Below, piece after piece: positions 34,009 through 42,872 of a DNA stretch of 64,000 nt. The translations under genes were made by a program, and so were the position numbers. This DNA is from Fulvimonas sp. R45 (GTDB taxonomy: Bacteria > Pseudomonadota > Gammaproteobacteria > Xanthomonadales > Rhodanobacteraceae), in the NCBI RefSeq assembly GCF_030504985.1, contig NZ_JASERU010000013.1:53407-117406 (forward strand), in the 5' to 3' direction. Position 1 is the first letter of the stretch. Every line of letters begins with the position of its first letter. Below the pieces are notes generated by a model that did no database searches, was not told the DNA's origin, and saw only the letters and a program-made list of their open reading frames with translations.

Positions 34009-35244
34009 ATGAAGAAGAAACTGATCCTGGCCGGCCTCGCCATCGTGGCGGTGGCCGGCAGCTGGGCCCTGCTGGGCAGCCATGGCAGCACTCATGCCCA
34101 GGCCGCCGCCGGCGGCCCGCCCGAGGTGACCGTGGCGCCGGCCCTGCTGCGCCCGGTGAGCGACAGCGCCGAGTTCACCGGCCGCGTGCAGCCGGTGGAC
34201 AGCGTGGACGTGCGTCCCCGCGTCGGCGGCTACATCGACGCGGTGGCGTTCAAGGAAGGCGCCCTGGTGCACAAGGGCGACGTGCTGTTCCGCATCGATC
34301 CGCGCCCGTTCCAGGCCGAGGTGGACCGCCTGGCCGCCCAGCGCGACCAGGCCAGCGCGAACCTGAAGCTGGCCCGCGACAACGCCGACCGCGCCCGCCG
34401 CCTGCTGGCCCAGCACGCCATCGCCCAGGCCGAGGCCGACCGCCAGGCCACCGCGGCGCAGAGCGCGCAGGCCGAGCTGGCCGCGGCCGAGGCGGCGCTG
34501 GCGTCGGCGAAGCTCAACCTGGGCTTCACCCAGGTGCGTGCGCCGATCGATGGCCGCGTCAGCAACGTGCGCGTCACCCCGGGCAACCTGGTCGGCAGCA
34601 GCGACGTGCTTACCAGCGTGGTGTCGGTGAACCCGGTCTACGTGTACTTCGACGTGGACGAACACACCTGGCTGAAGCTCGACCACCTGCGCGCGGCCGC
34701 GCACCGCGACGGCCGCGCGCCGCGCATCGAGGCGGCGATGGCGCTGGCCGACGAGACCGGCTACCCACACGCGGGCCGGCTGGACTTCGTCGACAACCAG
34801 CTGCACGCCGACTCCGGCACCATGCGGCTGCGCGCGGTGTTCGACAACCGCGACGGCCTGTTCACCCCCGGCCTGTACGCCCGCGTGCGCCTGCAGAGCG
34901 GCCAGCCGCAGCCGCGCCTGCTGATCGACGACCGTGCGGTGGGCACCGACCTCGGCAACCAGTTCGTCTACGTACTCGACGCCGCGCACAAGGTGCAGTA
35001 CCGCAAGGTCAGCACCGGCCCGCTGTACCACGGCCTGCGCGTGGTGGACAGCGGCCTGAAGGCCGGCGACGTGGTGGTGGTGAACGGCCTGCAGCACGTG
35101 CGTCCGGGCGTCGAGGTGAATCCCAAGCAGGTGGCGATGACCTACCGGCTGGACGCCGGCGACAAGGCGGTGGTGGAGGCGTCCGGCAACGACGACTCAC
35201 GCACCGCGATGGCTACGCCGCCCGCCCACGACCCGCAAGGCTGA
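34009..35244 (+). CDS. RND efflux periplasmic adaptor (MexE-like)
   Basis: A 411-residue membrane-fusion protein linking the inner-membrane pump to the outer-membrane channel. An N-terminal signal/anchor (KLILAGLAIVAVAGSWALLG) is followed by lipoyl half-motif VRPRVGGYIDAVAFKEGALVHKGDVLFRIDPRPF. A coiled-coil hairpin (about 105-170, rich in Ala, Glu and Gln) leads to the second lipoyl half FTQVRAPIDGRVSNV, then beta-barrel and membrane-proximal domains. It is the first gene of the operon with the permease and channel. Confidence 0.92.
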   Translation: MKKKLILAGLAIVAVAGSWALLGSHGSTHAQAAAGGPPEVTVAPALLRPVSDSAEFTGRVQPVDSVDVRPRVGGYIDAVAFKEGALVHKGDVLFRIDPRPFQAEVDRLAAQRDQASANLKLARDNADRARRLLAQHAIAQAEADRQATAAQSAQAELAAAEAALASAKLNLGFTQVRAPIDGRVSNVRVTPGNLVGSSDVLTSVVSVNPVYVYFDVDEHTWLKLDHLRAAAHRDGRAPRIEAAMALADETGYPHAGRLDFVDNQLHADSGTMRLRAVFDNRDGLFTPGLYARVRLQSGQPQPRLLIDDRAVGTDLGNQFVYVLDAAHKVQYRKVSTGPLYHGLRVVDSGLKAGDVVVVNGLQHVRPGVEVNPKQVAMTYRLDAGDKAVVEASGNDDSRTAMATPPAHDPQG

Positions 35245-35250
35245 ACGCCT

Positions 35251-35345
35251 CCCTCCCCTGCGTGCAGCAGGGGAGGGCCGGGGTGGGGTGCAGCCCACCA
35301 GCGAAAACCACCCCCTCCCAACCTCCCCCTGCACGCAGGGGGAGG
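35251..35345. repeat. Intergenic double-hairpin repeat inside the efflux operon
   Basis: Two near-identical hairpins bound the 141-bp gap between adaptor and permease: CCCTCCCCTGC (35251-35261)/GCAGGGGAGGG (35267-35277), and CCTCCCCCTGC (35322-35332)/GCAGGGGGAGG (35335-35345). A G-rich then C-rich stretch between them can pair as well. It looks like a mobile intergenic repeat; as RNA it may lower expression of the downstream genes or protect the adaptor mRNA. Confidence 0.7.
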
Positions 35346-35385
35346 AGCCAAACGCCGCCACTGGCAAGGCACTCAAGGATTTCCC

Positions 35386-38300
35386 ATGAAAAACATCGCC
35401 CAGTTTTTCGTCGACCGGCCGATCATGGCCGCGGTGCTGTCGCTGCTGTTCGTCATCACCGGCGGCATCGCGGTCTTCCAGCTGCCGATCAGCGAATACC
35501 CCGAGGTCGTGCCGCCCACCGTGGTGGTCAAGGCCAACTATCCCGGCGCCAACCCCAAGGTGATCGCCGAGACCGTCGCCACCCCGCTGGAGGAGCAGAT
35601 CAACGGCGTGGAGGGCATGCTGTACTCGTCCTCGCAGGCCACCAGCGACGGCGTGATGACGCTGACCGTGACCTTCGCGCTCGGCACCGACCTCAGCACC
35701 GCCCAGGTGGAGGTGCAGAACCGCGTGGCGCAGGCGCTGCCGCGGCTGCCCGAGGAAGTGCAGCGGCTCGGCGTGACCACGCAGAAGAGCTCGCCCGACC
35801 TCACCATGGTGGTGCACCTCACCTCGCCCGACCAGCGCTACGACATGCTGTACCTGTCCAACTACGCGCGGCTGCACGTGAAGGACGTGCTCAGCCGCCT
35901 GAACGGCGTGGGCGACGTGCAGATCTTCGGCGCCGGCGAGTATTCCATGCGCGTGTGGCTGGACCCGAACAAGCTGGCCCAGCGCGGCCTGACCACCGGC
36001 GACGTGGTGAACGCGATCCGCGAGCAGAACGTGCAGGTGGCCGCCGGCGCGCTGAATGCGCCGCCGGTGCGCGGCGACGCCGACTTCCAGCTCAACATCA
36101 ACACCCAGGGCCGGCTGGCCACGGTCGACGACTTCCGCAACATCATCGTGCGCACCGACCACGACGGCAGCGTGGTGCACCTGCGCGACGTGGCGCGGGT
36201 GGAGCTGGGTTCCAACCAGTACGCCCTGCGCAGCCTGCTGGACAACCAGCCGGCGGTGGCGATCCCGATCTTCGCGCGGCCCGGCTCCAACGCGATCCAG
36301 ATCTCCGACGAGGTGCGCGCCACCATGGCGCAGCTGAAGAAGGAGTTCCCGCAGGGCGTGGACTACCACATCGTGTACGACCCGACGGTGTTCGTGCGCG
36401 GCTCGATCGAGGCGGTGGCGCACACCCTGCTGGAAGCGATCGCGCTGGTGGTGCTGGTGGTGATCCTGTTCCTGCAGACCTGGCGCGCGTCCGTCATTCC
36501 GCTGATCGCGGTGCCGGTGTCGCTGATCGGCACCTTCGCGGTGATGTACCTGGTCGGCTTCTCGCTCAACGCATTGAGCCTGTTCGGCATGGTGCTGGCG
36601 ATCGGCATCGTGGTGGATGACGCCATCGTGGTGGTCGAGAACGTGGAGCGGCACATCGAGTTGGGCCAGTCGCCGAAGGAGGCCACGCGCAAGGCGATGC
36701 GCGAGGTCACCGGGCCGATCGTGGCCACGGCGCTGGTACTGTGCGCGGTGTTCATTCCCACCGCCTTCATCAGCGGCCTCACCGGCCAGTTCTACCGCCA
36801 GTTCGCGCTGACCATCGCGATCTCCACGGTGATCTCGGCGTTCAACTCGCTGACCCTCAGCCCGGCGCTGTCGGCGATCCTGCTGCTGCCGCACGGCGCG
36901 CCGAAGGACCGCCTCACCCGCGCCATCGACCGCGCGTTCGGCTGGCTGTTCCGCCCGTTCAACCGCCTGTTCCACCGCGGCGCGGAACGCTACGTGGCAG
37001 GCACCCGCCGGCTGCAGGGCAAGGGCCCGGCCGCGCTGGTGGTGTACGCCGGCCTGATCGCGCTGACCGCGTTCGGCTTCTGGCACGTGCCCACCGGCTT
37101 CGTGCCCACGCAAGACAAGCAGTACCTGGTGTCCTTCGCGCAGCTGCCCGACGCCGCCTCGCTGGACCGCACCGAGGACGTGATCAAGCGCATGTCGGCG
37201 ATCGCGCTGAAACAGCCGGGCGTGCAGAGCGCGGTGGCGTTCCCGGGCCTGTCGATCAACGGCTTCACCAACGCCTCCAACTCGGGCATCGTGTTCGTCA
37301 CGCTGAAGCCGTTCGACGAGCGGCGCAGCGCGGACCTGTCCGCCGGCGCCATCGCCGGCGCGCTGAACGCGAAGTACGCGGCGATCCAGGACGCCTACAT
37401 CGCGGTGTTCCCGCCGCCGCCGGTGATGGGCCTGGGCACGATCGGCGGCTTCCGCATCCAGATCGAGGACCGCGGCCAGCTCGGCTTCGACGCGTTGTAC
37501 AAGCAGACCCAGGACCTGATCGCGGCCAGCCGCAAGGATCCCGCCCTGGCCGGGCTGTTCTCCAGCTTCCAGGTCAGCGTGCCGCAGGTGGACGTGGACG
37601 TGGACCGCGAGAAGGCCAAGGCCGAAGGCGTGGACCTGGGCGACGCCTACCAGACCATGCAGGCCTACCTCGGCTCGCTCTACGTCAACGACTTCAACCG
37701 CTTCGGCCGCACCTACCAGGTAAACGTGTCCGCCGAGCCGTCGTTCCGCCACGACCTGGAGGACATCAGCCAGCTGAAGACGCGCAACGCCAAGGGTGAC
37801 ATGGTGCCGCTGGGTTCCTTCGTCACCGTGAAGCGCGGCGCCGGTCCGGACCGCGTGCAGCACTACAACGGCTACCCCACCGCCGAGATCAACGGCGGCC
37901 CGGCGCCGGGCTTCAGCTCGGGCCAGGCGCAGGCGGCGATGGAGAAGCTGGCTGCGGAGCACCTCCCGAACGGCATGAGCTACGAGTGGACCGAGCTGAC
38001 CTACCAGCAGATCCTGGCCGGCAACACCGCGGTACTGGTGTTCCCGCTGTGCGTGCTGCTGGTGTTCCTGGTGCTGTCCTCGCTGTACGAGAGCTGGTCG
38101 CTGCCGCTGGCGGTGATCCTGATCGTGCCGATGGTGCTGCTGTCCGCGATCGCCGGCGTGTGGCTGTCGGGCGGCGACAACAACATCTTCACCCAGATCG
38201 GCCTGATCGTGCTGGTGGGCCTGGCGTGCAAGAACGCGATCCTGATCGTGGAGTTCGCCCGCGAGCGCCAGCACGAGGGCATGAGCCGCCACGAGGCGGT

Positions 38301-38571
38301 GCTGGAGGCGGCCAGGCTGCGGCTGCGCCCGATCCTGATGACCTCGATCGCCTTCATCATGGGCGTGGTGCCGCTGGTCACCTCGCACGGCGCCGGCGCG
38401 GAGATGCGCCACGCGATGGGCGTGGCGGTGTTCTCCGGCATGCTCGGCGTCACCCTGTTCGGGCTGATCTACACCCCGCTGTTCTACGTCGTGATTCGCG
38501 CCCTGGTGGAGCGCCGCGAAGCGCGCAAGCGCGCGCAGGCGAGCGCACGGCCGGCGCTGGAGGGCCATTGA
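35386..38571 (+). CDS. RND efflux permease (MexF-like, HAE1 class)
   Basis: A 1061-residue proton/drug antiporter. It begins MKNIAQFFVDRPIMAAVLSL, the classical HAE1 N-terminus. It has porter motifs YPGANPKVIAETVATPLEEQ, TM4 with the proton-relay Asp pair in AIGIVVDDAIVVVENVERH, and TM10 with the relay Lys in GLACKNAILIVEFARERQ. Its substrate profile is not readable, but MexF/SmeW-type pumps export quinolones, chloramphenicol and quinone-like compounds. It forms a tripartite pump with the adaptor upstream and the channel that starts two bases after its stop. Confidence 0.95.
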   Translation: MKNIAQFFVDRPIMAAVLSLLFVITGGIAVFQLPISEYPEVVPPTVVVKANYPGANPKVIAETVATPLEEQINGVEGMLYSSSQATSDGVMTLTVTFALGTDLSTAQVEVQNRVAQALPRLPEEVQRLGVTTQKSSPDLTMVVHLTSPDQRYDMLYLSNYARLHVKDVLSRLNGVGDVQIFGAGEYSMRVWLDPNKLAQRGLTTGDVVNAIREQNVQVAAGALNAPPVRGDADFQLNINTQGRLATVDDFRNIIVRTDHDGSVVHLRDVARVELGSNQYALRSLLDNQPAVAIPIFARPGSNAIQISDEVRATMAQLKKEFPQGVDYHIVYDPTVFVRGSIEAVAHTLLEAIALVVLVVILFLQTWRASVIPLIAVPVSLIGTFAVMYLVGFSLNALSLFGMVLAIGIVVDDAIVVVENVERHIELGQSPKEATRKAMREVTGPIVATALVLCAVFIPTAFISGLTGQFYRQFALTIAISTVISAFNSLTLSPALSAILLLPHGAPKDRLTRAIDRAFGWLFRPFNRLFHRGAERYVAGTRRLQGKGPAALVVYAGLIALTAFGFWHVPTGFVPTQDKQYLVSFAQLPDAASLDRTEDVIKRMSAIALKQPGVQSAVAFPGLSINGFTNASNSGIVFVTLKPFDERRSADLSAGAIAGALNAKYAAIQDAYIAVFPPPPVMGLGTIGGFRIQIEDRGQLGFDALYKQTQDLIAASRKDPALAGLFSSFQVSVPQVDVDVDREKAKAEGVDLGDAYQTMQAYLGSLYVNDFNRFGRTYQVNVSAEPSFRHDLEDISQLKTRNAKGDMVPLGSFVTVKRGAGPDRVQHYNGYPTAEINGGPAPGFSSGQAQAAMEKLAAEHLPNGMSYEWTELTYQQILAGNTAVLVFPLCVLLVFLVLSSLYESWSLPLAVILIVPMVLLSAIAGVWLSGGDNNIFTQIGLIVLVGLACKNAILIVEFARERQHEGMSRHEAVLEAARLRLRPILMTSIAFIMGVVPLVTSHGAGAEMRHAMGVAVFSGMLGVTLFGLIYTPLFYVVIRALVERREARKRAQASARPALEGH

Positions 38572-38572
38572 G

Positions 38573-40021
38573 ATGACACGTTTGCTACGCAGTACCGCAC
38601 TGTTCGCCGCGCTCGCGCTGGCCGGCTGCGCCAGCGTCGGGCCCGACTACAAGGCGCCCGCCGCGCCCACGCCGCAGCTGCAGGGACTGGACGCGGCGCG
38701 CGAAAGCGCCGCGCAGTTCCAGGCCGCGTGGTGGAAGCAGTTCGGCGACCCGACGCTGGACGCCTTGATCCAGCGCGCCGCCGCCGGCAACCTCGACCTA
38801 CGCATCGCCCAGGCGCGGCTGGCCGAATCGCGCGCCCTGCTGGGCGGCGCGAAGTCGCAGCAGTGGCCCACCCTCGACGCCGGCGCCAGCTACACCCGCA
38901 GCCGCGAGCAGACGCCCGGCGTCAGCGACCAGCGCAACACGGTGACCGCCTACCAGGCCGGCTTCGACGCCAGCTGGGAGATCGACCTGTTCGGTGGCGT
39001 GCGCCGCTCGGTGGAAGCCGCGCGGGCCGACCTCGGCGCCGGCGAGGCCGCGCTGCAGGGCGCGCAGGTGAGCCTGTTCGCCGAGGTGGCGCGCAACTAC
39101 TTCGAGCTGCGCGGCACCCAGCAGCGGCAGGCCATCGCCGAACGCGACATCGCCAACCTGCGCGACACGCTGAAGCTGATCCAGGCCCGCGCCGAGGTGG
39201 GCACCGCCTCGGAGCAGGACGTGGCCAGCGCCCGGGCGCGGCTCAGCGCGGTGGAAGCCCAGCTGCCGCTGCTGGACATGCAGGCGCATGCCGGCGAGTA
39301 CCGCCTGGCCGTGCTGCTGGGCGAGCAGCCCGGCGCGCTCGACGTCGACGTCTCGCCCAAGACGTTCAAGCCGATCGACGCCGTGCTGCCGATCGGCGCC
39401 GCCGGCGACGTGCTGTCGCGCCGTCCCGACGTGCGCATCGCCGAGCGCGAATACGCCGCCGCCACCGCGCGCATCGGCGTGGCCAAGGCGGACTTCTTCC
39501 CGCACATCTCGCTGGGCGGCTTCCTCGGCTTCCTCGCCGGGCGCAGCAACGACTTCGGCAGCCCCGCCACGCGCGCCTGGTCGATCGCGCCCAGCATCAC
39601 CTGGCAGGGCCTGAACGTGCAGCGCGTGCGCAGCGAGCTGCACGCCGCCGAGGCGCGCGCCGACGCGGCGCAGGCCGGCTACCGGCGCACCGTGCTGGAG
39701 GCGATCGAGGACGTGGACAACGCCGTGGTCGGCTACAACCAGCAGCATGCACGGGTGGAGAAGCTGGTCGAGCAGGCGCAGCAGAGCCGCCGCGCCGCCA
39801 AGCTGGCCAAGGTGCGCTACGAGCAGGGCGCCACCGGCTTCCTCGAACTGCTGGACGCCGAGCGCGTGCAACTGGCCGCCGAGGACGACCTGGCCCAGGC
39901 GCAGAGCGCCATCGACACCCGCGCGGTGGCGCTGTACAAGGCGCTGGGCGGCGGCTGGCAGGCCTGCGGCGACGCCCGCTGCACGCAGGTGGCGCAACCG
40001 GCCGTGGCCGACGCGCCATGA
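38573..40021 (+). CDS. Outer-membrane efflux channel lipoprotein (OprN/OprM, NodT family)
   Basis: A 482-residue TolC-like channel. The signal ends in the lipobox ALAGCASVGPDYK, so Cys19 should carry the lipid anchor. Two repeated OEP domains follow, with AWWKQFGDPTLDALIQRAAAGN and the repeat marker SRRPDVRIAEREYAAATARIG, ending in a long helix with LLDAERVQLAAEDDLAQAQ. It completes the adaptor-permease-channel pump and is translationally linked: its stop overlaps the ATG of the following SDR gene (ATGA). Confidence 0.94.
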   Translation: MTRLLRSTALFAALALAGCASVGPDYKAPAAPTPQLQGLDAARESAAQFQAAWWKQFGDPTLDALIQRAAAGNLDLRIAQARLAESRALLGGAKSQQWPTLDAGASYTRSREQTPGVSDQRNTVTAYQAGFDASWEIDLFGGVRRSVEAARADLGAGEAALQGAQVSLFAEVARNYFELRGTQQRQAIAERDIANLRDTLKLIQARAEVGTASEQDVASARARLSAVEAQLPLLDMQAHAGEYRLAVLLGEQPGALDVDVSPKTFKPIDAVLPIGAAGDVLSRRPDVRIAEREYAAATARIGVAKADFFPHISLGGFLGFLAGRSNDFGSPATRAWSIAPSITWQGLNVQRVRSELHAAEARADAAQAGYRRTVLEAIEDVDNAVVGYNQQHARVEKLVEQAQQSRRAAKLAKVRYEQGATGFLELLDAERVQLAAEDDLAQAQSAIDTRAVALYKALGGGWQACGDARCTQVAQPAVADAP

Positions 40022-40764
40022 ACGCGCCGCCGCGCCGGGAGGCGGACGCCGACCCGCTCCCGCCCACCCACCGCGTGGCGCTGGTCACCGGCGCCAACCG
40101 CGGGCTGGGCTTCGAGGTGGTGCGCCAGCTGGCCGCGCGCGGCTACAGCGTGCTGCTGGGCGCGCGCGATTCCGCCAAGGGGCGTGAAGCGGCGAAGCAC
40201 CTCGCCGGCCTGCCCGGCGAGGTGGTGCCGGTGCGGCTGGACGTGACCCGCCCCGACCACGTCGCCGGCCTGGCCACGCGCATCGAGCGCGACTACCGCC
40301 GCCTCGACGTGCTGGTGAACAACGCCGGCGGCCACGCCGACCGCGAGGCGCGCGCCGAGACCGCGTCGCCCGACGACGTGCGCGCGGCGCTGGAAACGAA
40401 CCTGCTCGGCGCCTGGCAGCTCTGTCGCGCGCTGCTGCCGCTGATGCGCCGGCACCGCTACGGCCGCATCGTCAACGTCACCAGCGGCTGCGCCGCCAGC
40501 ATGGCGCCCGACGCCATCGGCTACCCCGCCTACCGGGTGTCGAAGGCCGCGCTCAACGCCTGGACCCGCGCGCTGGCCGCGGAACTCGCCGGCAGCGGCA
40601 TCCTCGTCAACGCGGTCTGCCCCGGCTGGGTCGCCACCGGCCTGGGCGGCCCCGGCGGCGGCCCGGTCGAACGCGGCGCCGCCGGCATCGTGGCCGCGGC
40701 CTGCCTGCCCGAACCCGGCGTCAACGGCGCGCTGCTGCGCGACGGGCAACGCATCCCGTGGTAA
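40018..40764 (+). CDS. SDR-family NAD(P)-dependent oxidoreductase
   Basis: A 248-residue short-chain dehydrogenase. Cofactor loop VALVTGANRGLGFEVVRQLA (TGxxxGxG), NNAG motif in LDVLVNNAGGHAD, catalytic Ser in IVNVTSGCA, catalytic YRVSK (Tyr and Lys), and PGWVATGLGG. The substrate is unknown. It is in the efflux operon with ATGA overlap to the channel gene. SmeVWX-type operons also carry reductase genes, so removal of reactive electrophiles or quinones alongside export is a reasonable inference. Confidence 0.9.
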   Translation: MNAPPRREADADPLPPTHRVALVTGANRGLGFEVVRQLAARGYSVLLGARDSAKGREAAKHLAGLPGEVVPVRLDVTRPDHVAGLATRIERDYRRLDVLVNNAGGHADREARAETASPDDVRAALETNLLGAWQLCRALLPLMRRHRYGRIVNVTSGCAASMAPDAIGYPAYRVSKAALNAWTRALAAELAGSGILVNAVCPGWVATGLGGPGGGPVERGAAGIVAAACLPEPGVNGALLRDGQRIPW

Positions 40765-40781
40765 CCCGCGAGGACCGAAGC

Positions 40782-41816
40782 ATGCCGCAAACCGGCCACG
40801 TCAACCGCCGCGTGCTGCTCGCCCGCCGCCCGCACGGCCTGCCGACGGCGCAGGACTTCCGCCTCGACGAGACGCCCGTGCCCGAGCCGGGGGAAGGCCA
40901 GCTGCTGCTGCGCACGCTGTATCTCTCGCTCGACCCCTACATGCGCAACCTGATGGACGAGGGCGGCACCCGCTACGCGTCCGCAGTGCCGCTGGGCGCG
41001 CCGATGGTGGGCGGCACGGTGAGCCGCGTGACCGCGTCCCGCCATCCCGGCTTCCGCGCCGGCGAACTGGTGCTGGGCAACGCCGGCTGGCAGGACTACG
41101 CGCTGTCCGACGGCAGCGGACTCACGCCGCTCGGCGACATGCCGCAACCTTCGCTGGCGCTGGGCGCGCTCGGCATGCCCGCGTTCACCGCCTACGTCGG
41201 CCTGCTCGACATCGGCCAGCCGCAGCCGGGCGAGACCGTGGCGGTGGCCGCCGCCACCGGCGCAGTGGGCGCGATGGTGGGCCAGATCGCGAAGCTGAAG
41301 GGCGCGCGCGTGGTCGGCATCGCCGGCGGCGCGGACAAGTGCCGCCACGCGGTGGAACGGCTCGGCTTCGACGCCTGCCTCGACCGCCATGCGCCACAGT
41401 TGGCCGAACGGCTCGCCGCGGCCTGCCCGGACGGCATCGACGTGTACTTCGAGAACGTGGGCGGCGAGGTGCTGGACGCCGTGCTGCCCCTGCTCAACGA
41501 CCATGCGCGCGTGCCGGTGTGCGGCTTCATCGCGCACTACAACGACGTCACGCCGCCGGTCGGCCCCGACCTGCGTCCCGCGCTGCTCGCCGCCGTGCTG
41601 CAGCGGCGCATCCGCATGCAGGGCTTCATCATCCTCGACCATTACGCCGATCGCTTCGACGCCTTCCGACACGAGATGACCGCCTGGATCGCGCAGGGCC
41701 GGGTACAGCCGCTGGAAGACGTGGTGGATGGGCTGGAACAGGCGCCGGCCGCCTTCATCGGCCTGTTGCAGGGGCACAACTTCGGCAAGCGGGTGGTGCG
41801 CGTCGCCGGGGAATGA
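40782..41816 (+). CDS. NADP-dependent MDR-superfamily reductase (CurA/prostaglandin-reductase-like)
   Basis: A 344-residue zinc-free medium-chain reductase for activated double bonds. It starts MPQTGHVNRRVLLARRPHG and has the family motif LYLSLDPYMRNLMDE, the nucleotide-binding loop TVAVAAATGAVGAMVGQIAKLKGARVVGIAGG and a C-terminal GLLQGHNFGKRVVRV. Family members reduce alpha,beta-unsaturated carbonyls such as enals or curcumin. An AGGA ribosome site precedes the start. It is the last gene of the efflux operon and echoes the reductase partners of MexEF-OprN (MexS) and SmeVWX, though a different enzyme family may be involved. Confidence 0.9.
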   Translation: MPQTGHVNRRVLLARRPHGLPTAQDFRLDETPVPEPGEGQLLLRTLYLSLDPYMRNLMDEGGTRYASAVPLGAPMVGGTVSRVTASRHPGFRAGELVLGNAGWQDYALSDGSGLTPLGDMPQPSLALGALGMPAFTAYVGLLDIGQPQPGETVAVAAATGAVGAMVGQIAKLKGARVVGIAGGADKCRHAVERLGFDACLDRHAPQLAERLAAACPDGIDVYFENVGGEVLDAVLPLLNDHARVPVCGFIAHYNDVTPPVGPDLRPALLAAVLQRRIRMQGFIILDHYADRFDAFRHEMTAWIAQGRVQPLEDVVDGLEQAPAAFIGLLQGHNFGKRVVRVAGE

Positions 41817-41940
41817 GCGTCCGCTCGTCCGCGCCTGGCGCGCTTCGTCTCCCCCGTCCCGCGTTTCGTCGCGATGCCGGCTGCACGCCGGTGCGCACGG
41901 CTGCAAGGCTGCTCGCCGACGCAACGCCGGAGATGCCGCC

Positions 41941-42813
41941 ATGCACGCCCACGCCACCGCCGCCAGCGCGGACCGCCTCGCCACGGATCGCACTGCCGAC
42001 CGCACCGCGCCACGTCCACACGCAGCGACGGCGTTGCGCGCGACCGGCATCGCCTGGTTCGCCCTGGCGGCGCTGGGGCAATTGCTGTTCGCCGCCTACG
42101 TGCTGGGCTTCTACGGCCGGCTGGCGCTGCAGGGCCGGCCGCAGGACTGGGACCGGGTGCTGCCGCACGGCTACGTGGCGGGCGACGCCTGGTTCAACCT
42201 GGTGCTGGCCGTGCACCTGCTGTTCGCGGTGGCGGTGATCGCGGGCGGCCTGCTGCAGTTCGTGCCGCGCATCCGCCGCGCGGCGCCGGCCTTCCATCGC
42301 TGGAACGGCCGCGCCTACCTGCTGCTGTGCGCGGTGCTGGCGCTCGGCGGACTGGACATGGTGTGGGTGCGCGGCGGGGTGGTGGGCGACGTGTGGCAGC
42401 ACCTCGGGATCAGCCTCGACGCGCTGCTGATCCTCGGCTTCGCCGGCGCGGCCTGGCGCTGCGCCCGCGCGCGCCGCATCGACGCGCACCGGCGCTGGGC
42501 GCTGCGGCTGTTCCTGGCGGTGAGCGGGGTGTGGTTCTTCCGCGTCGGCCTGATGGGCTGGCTGGTGGTGAACGGCGGTCCGGCCGGCTTCGACCCGGAC
42601 CGCTTCACGGGGCCGACGCTGACCGTGCTGTCGTTCGCGCAGACCCTGCTCCCGCTGGGCGTGTTGCAGCTTTATCTGCACGCCCAGCGGCGCGATTCGC
42701 CGCGGCTGCGGCTCGCGGTCGCCGCCGGGCTGGCCGGGCTGACGCTGCTGATGCTGCTCGGCATCGGCGCGGCCACGGCATTCATGTGGCTGCCGCAGAT
42801 GGCGAAGGCGTAG
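41941..42813 (+). CDS. DUF2306 integral membrane protein
   Basis: A 290-residue inner-membrane protein. After a hydrophilic N-terminus of about 35 residues come some seven or eight hydrophobic segments (for example IAWFALAALGQLLFAAYVLGF, FNLVLAVHLLFAVAVIAGGLL, AYLLLCAVLALGGL). Conserved DUF2306-type polar residues sit in AFHRWNGRAY and IDAHRRWALRLFLAVSGVWFFR, where the histidines could bind haem or metal. Function unknown. It lies 59 bp upstream of a LytS kinase and may be co-transcribed with it. Confidence 0.8.
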   Translation: MHAHATAASADRLATDRTADRTAPRPHAATALRATGIAWFALAALGQLLFAAYVLGFYGRLALQGRPQDWDRVLPHGYVAGDAWFNLVLAVHLLFAVAVIAGGLLQFVPRIRRAAPAFHRWNGRAYLLLCAVLALGGLDMVWVRGGVVGDVWQHLGISLDALLILGFAGAAWRCARARRIDAHRRWALRLFLAVSGVWFFRVGLMGWLVVNGGPAGFDPDRFTGPTLTVLSFAQTLLPLGVLQLYLHAQRRDSPRLRLAVAAGLAGLTLLMLLGIGAATAFMWLPQMAKA

Positions 42814-42872
42814 CCCCGCAGGCGCGCGCTCCGCCGATGCCGCAGCACGATCGCCTGGACTATGCTCGCGCC

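Noticed and set aside
35197..38568. Long open frame of 1123 codons on the minus strand
   Set aside because: It mirrors the MexF-like permease and has the same shadow composition; no motif or ribosome site.
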